A DNA stretch of 64,000 nucleotides. It comes from a virus. The notes beneath the pieces were generated by a model, which saw only the letters and a list, made by a program, of their open reading frames with translations, was not told where the DNA came from and did not search any database. Position 1 is the stretch's first letter; every line of letters starts with the position of its first letter. The stretch lies in the IMG/VR virus record IMGVR_UViG_3300013120_000767, positions 1-64,000 of that record. One strand, given 5' to 3'. A program made the translations under genes and the position numbers. Positions 48,833-56,480 of the stretch are shown piece after piece.

Positions 48833-50299
48833 ATGGCCCTGAAGAAGCTGGACTACGGCGTAACGATGTACGAGTCCTCAGTGCAGACTGATGCGGACGC
48901 TGCCTCTTTTCAGGGTCCCCGGTACGGGGGGTTGGGGCGAGGGCCGGTGGGCGCCAAGCTCACCGGGGATGTAGTTCCCAAGCCCGGCGCCGCTAAAGCC
49001 AAAGGAGCAGCCGCAATTTCTCAATATGGAGGCGACGGGGCCTCCCGGAAGAACATGGGGATCACCTCCCCGTTTTCACAGTCGTCGCTGTATATCCGAC
49101 CCCGGTACGGCACCCGTATCCGCCCCGTGCAGGATATAGCGGCCATCTACATACGGAGTATGTTTGCCACGGACGGGAAGTTCGAACGAGAGTTCCTCTC
49201 CCGGGACTTCTCCGTACAGGGGATCGCGTACCAACGAACAGACCTGCACGAGGTGTACTCAACCTTCCCAGCCAACGTCTTCGCCAATTTCCGTTCTTCA
49301 GCACCCATCATGGTGGCCTTCTCCTGCAAAATTCTCAATGCCTTGGACTTCGAGTGGGAGAAGGCTTGGAACAACTACCGGAACGGGCGGTACCTCAATC
49401 CCCGATGGTTGGCAGCCAACAGCAAAATTCTCGAGATTCGCGTGGACGGGTTGATCTACGTGGGTTACATCATCTCGGACTCGATCCAGAAAACCATAGA
49501 AATGGAGGGGGGCCCCTCACTCACGTTCCAATTCCTGTGTTTGCAGTTCTACCATGCCGCAGTGATGTACGAGCAGAACATCAGCCAGCTGAACTTGACC
49601 GAGTCCTACTACGTGGACGCCGACTTTCGCCAGTTCACAACCAGGTACCTGACCTCGGCGGAGGTGCAAAAGGATCTCCCACCGGAATACCGAGCTTACT
49701 GGCGGAACTACGTGGGGTGGGTTCAAGACGACAAGGACTTGAAAAAGGCGGAAGAGGAGACCTTCTTGAAGAAGTTCTGGAAGGGCATCAAGGACTACGT
49801 TGCGGACCCACAGAAAGCCATGGTGCTCGTGCAAGCCCTTGCCAGTGGGGACGGGGGAGTCATCGCTTCGGCATTAGGCAATCTGGGGTCCGGGGCGCTC
49901 GAGGCTGGGCTGCTCTCAGGGGCGCAGGGCACGCCCTTTTCGGGCATGGTGAATGCCATGCTGGAAAACGGCATGGCCAAGAAAATGGTGACCAGTTTGT
50001 TCCGAGAGGACTGGGGGACTGCCCTTTACACCTTCACGGGCATGTCGCAGAACGTGCTTCAAAGTACCTCTGCGGTGACACTGGACAACAAGTTGATGTC
50101 AGGGAAGGCGGTGAAGTCATGGGGTGGGGCCACTATCGGCATGGGGGCCTGGAGCCAACGGCAGTACTACGGGGCGAAGCGGAAAAACAAGACCGCCGCT
50201 GGGTGGGGGAGTGGGGCCAGCACTACCCAAGCGAGCACCAGTGGGGCTTCCGGCCCGGCTTGGGGAGCAACTCAGAACACTCCGTCAGCTCCTGCGTAG
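48833..50299 (+). CDS. Putative tail/baseplate protein
   Basis: A 488-residue protein after the tape measure. The N-terminal 90 residues are low-complexity (GRGPVGAKLTGDVVPKPG). Residues about 95-265 form an alpha/beta domain (FERE, AFSCKILNALDFEWEK, ILEIRVDGLIYVGYIISDS). The C-terminal part is helical and then Gly/Ala/Ser/Thr rich (GWGSGASTTQASTSGA). Position corresponds to the distal tail or hub-assembly proteins of contractile phages. No enzymatic motif is seen. Confidence 0.55.
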   Translation: MALKKLDYGVTMYESSVQTDADAASFQGPRYGGLGRGPVGAKLTGDVVPKPGAAKAKGAAAISQYGGDGASRKNMGITSPFSQSSLYIRPRYGTRIRPVQDIAAIYIRSMFATDGKFEREFLSRDFSVQGIAYQRTDLHEVYSTFPANVFANFRSSAPIMVAFSCKILNALDFEWEKAWNNYRNGRYLNPRWLAANSKILEIRVDGLIYVGYIISDSIQKTIEMEGGPSLTFQFLCLQFYHAAVMYEQNISQLNLTESYYVDADFRQFTTRYLTSAEVQKDLPPEYRAYWRNYVGWVQDDKDLKKAEEETFLKKFWKGIKDYVADPQKAMVLVQALASGDGGVIASALGNLGSGALEAGLLSGAQGTPFSGMVNAMLENGMAKKMVTSLFREDWGTALYTFTGMSQNVLQSTSAVTLDNKLMSGKAVKSWGGATIGMGAWSQRQYYGAKRKNKTAAGWGSGASTTQASTSGASGPAWGATQNTPSAPA

Positions 50300-50306
50300 G
50301 GGAAAG

Positions 50307-53300
50307 ATGGCACTGCATGCAGCAAAACGGCAAGAAGTCAAATGTTTTGTAGAGGGCGTGGAGTTCCCCATGGTCTCAGCCCGAGGGGTATACGCCACCG
50401 CCACTGGCGCCCCCTTGGCCATGCAGATCCAGTTGGTGACTGGGGGAGACCCCCGCTTCCTGGGCCGGTCGTACATTCAGCTGTACTACTACGACTCCCT
50501 GGAATACCCGGACGGCATTGTGGCCTTCGAAGGGGAGATGATGGGCTACCGGTTCTACGCCACGCAGGGGGCAGGCTCTTCCGTGCTCAGTTGTGCGTCG
50601 TCTCAGTCCTACCAGGCCAAGATGCTACTGAATATCCTCTCTCAGCGGTCCCGGGACTACCGGGAGGAGAACGACACAGAGCTCAAACAAACTGCTACCA
50701 AGGTCGGGGAGAAGTATGCCTCGTTCTCCGGAGGCATCACCATCCCCGAGTACGAGACGGTGCAGCAGGCGCTGTTCACCCGGCCGATTACGCAAAACTT
50801 GGACGGGGTGTTGGGCGGCCTCATCCACTTGATGGAGTTGTTCACCGGCATCCAGAAGGGGAAAAAGCGCCTGCGACCTATGGACAACTTCATCGGCATG
50901 GCTGAGTACCGGTTGAACTTACTTCAGCGCATTGTGGCTCCGGAAGGAGACACTACAATAGAGAGGCTGATGCGCCTACCGTCCACCAAGAAGTTCTTGA
51001 AGAAACTTCTGAAAGGGTTTCGGGGGGAGCAGCCGTTGTCGTACGCCGCCCTCAAGCAGGCGTTGTTGCGGCGGCTCCATTACCAATCAGTGGTCTCCTG
51101 CGCCTCAAAGTATACCCCCGCTCGTGAGGTCCAAAAGACCGTAACTGCCTACAAAGGACTGAAGGGCCTCCAGAAGTACCAGGACTTCGTGGCTTTCCTT
51201 GAGGCCTTACGCAAGGAAATGATCAAGCAGAGGGCCCACGACATCTTCCTGGCGTGGGACCTCAGCGGGAAGATGTCCACAGTTTCAGACATACAGGTGT
51301 TCCTTTACACCGCCCTCCACACCTTGACTGCTCAGTACCTCTCCGGGATGGTAGCGTTAAATCCCACGACGCCGGCGGGGGAGACCTACGACGCCAAGTT
51401 GAAGGCCCAACGGAAGTCCCAAACAGACCGGTTGCACTCGCTGACGGCGGAAGTCAGGAGCAGCTTGTCCCACGTCGTTACTGACCTGCATAGGTGGAAT
51501 GAGTCCCTGCCTTATTCGGGTACGGACAAGGTGCTTTTCGCAAAGGACAACCGAGCGGCATGGAACTTAACCCTGGGGCGGGTCAAGAAGGCCATTGCCG
51601 ACCTCAAGAAGTGGCTGTCGTTCATTGGGCATGGCGCCCCCTCCGGGACGTTCAAAAGGACAGTGGAGCTCGTTGACAGGTACCACGAGGAGATCCTCCT
51701 CCCCGACTTGTGGTTCGGAATCCCTCCGGCGTGCAATCTGTTCATGGAGTCCATGTACACCTCGTTTACCTCCGGGAGGAACTACTCTGCCGAGCCTACC
51801 CGGTTGCTCCTCATCGGCCCGAAGGTGGGGTTTGAAGGAGTGTACATCCGCTCCCAGGGGAAAACCATGGTGGTGGCTCCCAACCTTCAAGGCAACCAGG
51901 GCAAGAGAATTCTCGAGGATACCTTGAAGGGGAAGTACACTTTACTCCCCCATGAGATTTTCATGGGCCCGCAGCCGGTGGCTTTGCCCATTACCCAGGC
52001 GTTGGGGTTGGCTGAGTTCGAAGCCAGCAGCGGAACTTCGACGAACGATAAGTATGAAGGTATCGGATTGGGTGCCCCCCCGGATTTGCAGGAGTTGTTG
52101 GATAAGTCCCCCCTCTCTCGAGGCTTCCCCTTCCTCCAACGAGTGGCCCATGCCTCGTTCATGACTCAGTACTTCGGCATCCGCACTGCTTCCTTGGTGG
52201 GGGACTTCTATCCCCGCTTCATTGCTGGACTGCCGGTGGCTATTGAAATCCGCAACACAGTCAGCGACGACAAGGTCACCAACTCCTTGGTAGTGGGGCA
52301 GATTAGGCAGATTGACTTGGCAATCACCCCCAAGACAATAGGGATGACCACGCACGTGACACACGTACGCTCATACGAGGAGTGGCGGGACATCGGGGTC
52401 TACCTGAGGATGTACAAGCGGGACCCGTACGCCTCTGCTGCGGCGAAGTGGCGGGGGAGTCGTAACAAGCTGGTGGCGTCCATTGAGAAAGGAACGGTGT
52501 TGGCTCCCGATACGCAGCAAGAGACGTTGTCGGTCCTTCAGGACATTTATGCTGAGGCCACAGCCAAAGCTGCGGTAGAGACGGACAGAAAAAAGAAAGA
52601 TCGATTGGTTGCCTTGGGGAACAAAGCGCACCAGGCGCAAGTAGCTGGGACAGCCACGGTCCGGGCGCAAGAAGCCCTGACTGAGATCAGCGTTGCTGGG
52701 ACGGGGGGCGACCCTGAGGGGGGGCCGCTGAGCCAAATAAAGAAGAAGTACAGCATAGATATTTTCGGCACCAGTGCGGAAGAAGGCGCCCGTGAGCAAG
52801 CTGCTGCCGCTTCGTCGCTGGAACGGGCCGCCGACCTTAGGAAGCGCATTTACGAGACCCAAACAGCCCTGTTCAGGACGAATGTTGAGGAAGTGGTGGC
52901 GTTGATGGACACCCCCACGGGTTCTCCTGTGTCCCAGAGTGAGCACCAGATGTCCCTGGACCAGCTGTGCCGGCCGCCTTGGTTGGACCCGATGTACAAC
53001 AACGACTCCATCGGGGAGAGGGTGTACCAGCCCCTGTGGGGCGTGGACAGCATGTACGATGTAGTAGCGAGGAGGCTGGGCGCCGAAGCCGTGGCCGACT
53101 ACTCACAGATGGATATTATCTTGACCTTCTTCATGGCGCAAGACGAAGCCTTACGTAATCCTACTTTGGAACGTCGGGCGATAATCAAGCCCCCGGAGCA
53201 AGTGAATTTCGTCCCAAGCGCATACGTGCTACACTCCCCCCTTGAGGAGGACTCCTGGATAACCGGGAAGTTCAAGAAGAGCGCCGTAGCAGCGGCGGTC

Positions 53301-53555
53301 AACGCTGCTCTTAACGAGACGGCGCTGGGCGGTGTGCTTCAATTGGAGGAGGAGGTGTTCATTCCTGAAGGGGTGACTACGATCAACACCAGCGACATTG
53401 ACCCCCGCGGTCCTCGGGCGGCACGGGTCTTCACAGCGATCAAGCGGATGGTGGAGAATGTACCGCACGCCAGGGAGCACTACAACTACTTGTTTGCTGT
53501 GGATGCAGAGGACCTGCACGCTACGGGCGACGACACAGGCGCCCTGACCGGATAG
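50307..53555 (+). CDS. Putative baseplate hub protein
   Basis: A 1082-residue protein. I start it at the ATG after AGGGGAAAG; the 61 codons upstream lie in the previous gene. Residues 1 to about 120 look like the first beta barrel of a hub protein (KCFVEGVEFPMVSARGVY, SYIQLYYYDSLEYPDGI). A long helical, Lys/Arg-rich middle follows, then a second beta-rich region (GDFYPRFIAGLPVAIEIRN) and a coiled coil around 740-880. Position after the tape measure supports a hub or tail-tip function. No lysozyme motif was recognised. Confidence 0.55.
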   Translation: MALHAAKRQEVKCFVEGVEFPMVSARGVYATATGAPLAMQIQLVTGGDPRFLGRSYIQLYYYDSLEYPDGIVAFEGEMMGYRFYATQGAGSSVLSCASSQSYQAKMLLNILSQRSRDYREENDTELKQTATKVGEKYASFSGGITIPEYETVQQALFTRPITQNLDGVLGGLIHLMELFTGIQKGKKRLRPMDNFIGMAEYRLNLLQRIVAPEGDTTIERLMRLPSTKKFLKKLLKGFRGEQPLSYAALKQALLRRLHYQSVVSCASKYTPAREVQKTVTAYKGLKGLQKYQDFVAFLEALRKEMIKQRAHDIFLAWDLSGKMSTVSDIQVFLYTALHTLTAQYLSGMVALNPTTPAGETYDAKLKAQRKSQTDRLHSLTAEVRSSLSHVVTDLHRWNESLPYSGTDKVLFAKDNRAAWNLTLGRVKKAIADLKKWLSFIGHGAPSGTFKRTVELVDRYHEEILLPDLWFGIPPACNLFMESMYTSFTSGRNYSAEPTRLLLIGPKVGFEGVYIRSQGKTMVVAPNLQGNQGKRILEDTLKGKYTLLPHEIFMGPQPVALPITQALGLAEFEASSGTSTNDKYEGIGLGAPPDLQELLDKSPLSRGFPFLQRVAHASFMTQYFGIRTASLVGDFYPRFIAGLPVAIEIRNTVSDDKVTNSLVVGQIRQIDLAITPKTIGMTTHVTHVRSYEEWRDIGVYLRMYKRDPYASAAAKWRGSRNKLVASIEKGTVLAPDTQQETLSVLQDIYAEATAKAAVETDRKKKDRLVALGNKAHQAQVAGTATVRAQEALTEISVAGTGGDPEGGPLSQIKKKYSIDIFGTSAEEGAREQAAAASSLERAADLRKRIYETQTALFRTNVEEVVALMDTPTGSPVSQSEHQMSLDQLCRPPWLDPMYNNDSIGERVYQPLWGVDSMYDVVARRLGAEAVADYSQMDIILTFFMAQDEALRNPTLERRAIIKPPEQVNFVPSAYVLHSPLEEDSWITGKFKKSAVAAAVNAALNETALGGVLQLEEEVFIPEGVTTINTSDIDPRGPRAARVFTAIKRMVENVPHAREHYNYLFAVDAEDLHATGDDTGALTG

Positions 53556-53564
53556 GAGGAAGCC

Positions 53565-54518
53565 ATGGGAGTTAGGAAGAAGCGCCAAGTGTTCATAGTC
53601 CGTGTACGGGACGAGGAGAGCGATTCCCCCACCCTGATGGTAGCGCACACCCGGTACGGTAGAGTAGTGGGGGAAGTTCCTTGCGCAGTTGCGGGTGAGG
53701 AACTCCAGAAGTTGGCCAGGTTCCAGGCACTGCACCAGGAAACACCCCTCTTCGTCATCGCCGGGGACGGCGAACGCGGCCAATTAGTGGACCCGGTCCT
53801 GATTGGCTTTCAGGACTCCTTGGAGAAGGTGGCGGCGGCCTTGGACCCTTTGACTGTGGCTACCACAAACTGGCAACAGAAGAAGCACAACAAGCGCTAC
53901 CTCCCCCCGGTAATTGCCGAGCTGCGTAAGGTCGTCGCCGGCAGGGCGCAGGACTTCGCCAGTAGAGGGGGGCCCGTTATCCCCCAGGCCGAGTTCATGA
54001 AGGCAGGACTGAAAGCGTTGCGTAAGTACGACCCCAGTCGGGGAGTGCGGGCTTCCACTTTCGTGGTTGGCTCCCTCAAGGGAGCGCATCGCCCCCTGCT
54101 GCGGCGAGCTACCCCGGTGCGGGTCCCGGAGCAACGCCTCCAGCAAGTAGGCAAAGTTCGGAGAGCCGAGCGGGTGCTTGAGAATCGGTTGGGGCGGGCG
54201 CCGACAACGGCAGAAATAGCCAGCCAAGCTCGTGTGAAGGAGACGGATGTGGTCCTCCTCCAAAAGGAGGTGAAGCCTGTCCATATGCAGACCAAGGAAG
54301 AGGTACCACACGGGACTCGGGCTAGCCGAGTCAAGGAGGTTTGGTCCCTCCTGCCCCCGGAATTGACAGGGACCGAACTGGCAGTGTACCGCTTTCTGGA
54401 CAAAAACCCAAACGCCAAGAACACGGCCATAGCGCAGCGGTTGGGGATTTCGTCTTCCCAGGTCTCCCGGTACCGGCAGAAGCTGCGCAGGAGGGTAGAG
54501 GCACATGCCAAGCCTTGA
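53565..54518 (+). CDS. Sigma70-like factor with N-terminal cleavable domain
   Basis: A 317-residue protein. Residues 1-85 are a separate beta-rich domain (QVFIVRVRDEESDSPTLMV). GFQDSLEKVAAALDP (81-95) carries the prohead-maturation motif and nearly repeats GFQDGLEKVA of the head protein at 26534. From about 105 it resembles a sigma70-family protein: region 2-like GLKALRKYDPSRGVRASTF (148-166), a region-3-like LENRLGRAPTTAEIASQAR (205-223), and a C-terminal helix-turn-helix NTAIAQRLGISSSQVSRYR (286-304). Helix spacing fits sigma regions 2, 3 and 4. I infer a sigma factor that may be packaged and cut free at LEKVA. Acidic residues of promoter melting and -10 contact are not verifiable here. AGGAGGAAGCC precedes the ATG. 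Confidence 0.75.
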   Translation: MGVRKKRQVFIVRVRDEESDSPTLMVAHTRYGRVVGEVPCAVAGEELQKLARFQALHQETPLFVIAGDGERGQLVDPVLIGFQDSLEKVAAALDPLTVATTNWQQKKHNKRYLPPVIAELRKVVAGRAQDFASRGGPVIPQAEFMKAGLKALRKYDPSRGVRASTFVVGSLKGAHRPLLRRATPVRVPEQRLQQVGKVRRAERVLENRLGRAPTTAEIASQARVKETDVVLLQKEVKPVHMQTKEEVPHGTRASRVKEVWSLLPPELTGTELAVYRFLDKNPNAKNTAIAQRLGISSSQVSRYRQKLRRRVEAHAKP

Positions 54519-54678
54519 GGAGGCCAAAGCGGTAGCTACAGCGGTGAAAGAGTGGGCCGAGCTGGAGCTCGAACGGGTCCGGGCGGAGAAGGACGCCCTT
54601 GACCACATTTTGGCCCGGGAGGATAAGTACGATGAAGTGCAGGGCCTCATTGACCAGGCGCAGACAGCGGAGGAGTAG
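54505..54678 (+). CDS. Small coiled-coil protein
   Basis: A 57-residue protein starting MPSLEEAKAVATAVKEWAEL. It overlaps the end of the sigma gene by 14 bases and its stop abuts the next ATG. It is strongly acidic and helical (LERVRAEKDALDHILARED), a probable coiled coil. GAGGGTAGAGGCAC lies upstream. It could be a partner (for example an anti-sigma) of the preceding protein, but this is only positional. Confidence 0.6.
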   Translation: MPSLEEAKAVATAVKEWAELELERVRAEKDALDHILAREDKYDEVQGLIDQAQTAEE

Positions 54679-55584
54679 ATGCTGGCTCCCACAATAGGCA
54701 TTATGGGTAAAGCCCTCTCCTTGACCTACGTGGACCCCGAGTACCGCACGGGGTTGGCCGTTACGGTGACAGTCGATGGGGTGGAGTATGCGTGCACCGA
54801 ACACCCAACGTTGCAAGGGGTATATTTGCGGTCCCTCATCCTCGATGAAGCCGGCAGCTACGCAGCCACCTGGAACGTGCAACTGGGTGGGGAGACGGTG
54901 GCTACGGACACCCAGTCGATCTACATTTACGAGTCGGCGGATTATCTCCACGACGTCATCATTTCAGTGGTCGACGAGGACGGGCTTGAGATGGCCGACA
55001 TTACAGTCATCATTTCCCAATGGGTGGACGGGGGGCGGGAGTTGATCACGTACGCCGTTACCAACGCTGATGGGCAGGTCACCTTCCAGTTGGAGGACGG
55101 GCAGTACCGATTCAGCTTGTACAAGAGCGGCGCCACTTTCGACACCAACAACCACGAGCTTGACATTGACGGCACCCAGGATGAGTACCTGTCCGAGGTG
55201 ACCGGGTCGTACATCGAGGTCCCGAACATAGGCTACATCCCCCCGGTGAGCTTGGTTACCCTGTCCGCCTTCCTGGTTGACATGGGGGGTGACCCGGTGG
55301 CTTTCCGGAACATTGCCATCACTTGTTTGACCCCCATTGAGCATGTGGAGGCAGCGCAATTTATCGCTTTGGAGGGGCGGACGGTGATCAAGACGTCGGC
55401 CACAGGGGAGGCGTCCATCGCCTTGGTCCCTGGGATTGAAGTGGAGGTCTCGGTGGAGAACACTTCCATCGTGCGTCGGTTCACTGTTCCAGCGGAGGAT
55501 TTCAACCTCTCCGACTACCTGGGGGAGAACGACTACTTCGACGTCCAGGACACTGTCTACCCAGACGCAGAGAGGACTTCATGA
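54679..55584 (+). CDS. Baseplate/tail protein with Ig-like domains
   Basis: A 301-residue beta-rich protein. It has at least two repeated immunoglobulin-like or carboxypeptidase-regulatory-like modules: LAVTVTVDGVEYACTEHP, then VIISVVDEDGLEMADITVII with VTNADGQVTFQLEDGQYRF, the D-G-x-x-x-F/Y-x-L-x-x-G-x-Y pattern typical of such domains. It probably decorates the baseplate or tail and aids surface binding. Its stop overlaps the next start (ATGA). Confidence 0.6.
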   Translation: MLAPTIGIMGKALSLTYVDPEYRTGLAVTVTVDGVEYACTEHPTLQGVYLRSLILDEAGSYAATWNVQLGGETVATDTQSIYIYESADYLHDVIISVVDEDGLEMADITVIISQWVDGGRELITYAVTNADGQVTFQLEDGQYRFSLYKSGATFDTNNHELDIDGTQDEYLSEVTGSYIEVPNIGYIPPVSLVTLSAFLVDMGGDPVAFRNIAITCLTPIEHVEAAQFIALEGRTVIKTSATGEASIALVPGIEVEVSVENTSIVRRFTVPAEDFNLSDYLGENDYFDVQDTVYPDAERTS

Positions 55585-56480
55585 GCAAAGCCGTAACCGT
55601 AACCGTAAAAGACCAATTTGATGCCCTCATAGCGTTGATTGCCCGAGTGGCGGTGTTCCAAGGTGGGGCATTGGTCACCTTCCAGGACACCGATGCCTTG
55701 GGCGTGGCGGACTTCCTGCTGGAGGAGGGGGACTACGTCGTACGTATCCTCCTTACTACCGGGGCCTACGAAGCCAGCACCCCCTACGCTATGACTGTGG
55801 GCGCCGACGTCAATGATTTTGAGATAACGGTGACCAAGGTGGTGTTCCCCGCCGTGAGCAACCCTCACCTGTGCCTCTGCGGGGGGTACGTCACTTACCA
55901 GTCCAGCGACCAGATGGTGTTCGAGCTTCAGCAGGGCGACGAGTTCGGGTTTCGGGAGTCGAGCTTGACCGACATTCACTTCCCGGTCTCCACCGTCCTT
56001 CGCTGCGAGTCGTCGGTCCCAACCATAGCGGAGTTGCCTCGGGGGGTGCGTTACCGGGTGGTCGTGCATCGCCTCCCCTCCTGGGAAATCATAGTTCCGG
56101 ACGCCGCCTCTGCAGCCTTGCAGGACGTCCTGTTCCCGTTATTGGATACCCTCCTGATGGCCTCGTCGACGTTGTCCCTGGAGGTGGGGGATGAAGAAGA
56201 GGTAGCCTACACGGAGCGCTACTTGAGTGGGTTGGTCCTCGACCCAGCGGAGGACTCCTCCTTGATTGACCAGGTACTGTCGGAAGCGGCGGAAACCATA
56301 GGTGTGGAGTTTGTCAGCAGCGACGACTCGGTGGCTACCGTGACCAAGGGGGCCGGGATAATCACCATCAAGGGGGTGGGGGCGGGGACGGCGGTCATCT
56401 CCGCCAACATCGCCCAGCTGTTCGGGGTGGAAGGCGCCATTGACGAAGTAGCCTCCTTGGTAACCGTGGAGGTCACGTGA
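55581..56480 (+). CDS. Baseplate/tail protein with Big2-like C terminus
   Basis: A 299-residue protein with N-terminal carboxypeptidase-regulatory-like strands (VTVKDQFDALIALIARVAVF), and a C-terminal bacterial Ig-like (Big2) motif: VEFVSSDDSVATVTKGAGI followed by ITIKGVGAGTAVISANIA. It begins with an ATGA overlap and is related in design to the preceding gene. Probably a tail appendage protein. Confidence 0.6.
   Translation: MSKAVTVTVKDQFDALIALIARVAVFQGGALVTFQDTDALGVADFLLEEGDYVVRILLTTGAYEASTPYAMTVGADVNDFEITVTKVVFPAVSNPHLCLCGGYVTYQSSDQMVFELQQGDEFGFRESSLTDIHFPVSTVLRCESSVPTIAELPRGVRYRVVVHRLPSWEIIVPDAASAALQDVLFPLLDTLLMASSTLSLEVGDEEEVAYTERYLSGLVLDPAEDSSLIDQVLSEAAETIGVEFVSSDDSVATVTKGAGIITIKGVGAGTAVISANIAQLFGVEGAIDEVASLVTVEVT

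Noticed and set aside
50124-50306. N-terminal extension of the hub gene
   Set aside because: These 61 codons overlap the previous gene, and AGGGGAAAG sits before the ATG at 50307.
49354-50352. A 332-codon plus-strand frame overlapping two tail genes
   Set aside because: It sits inside the 488-residue gene in another frame, with no ribosome site and a shadow-like Gly/Arg/His composition.
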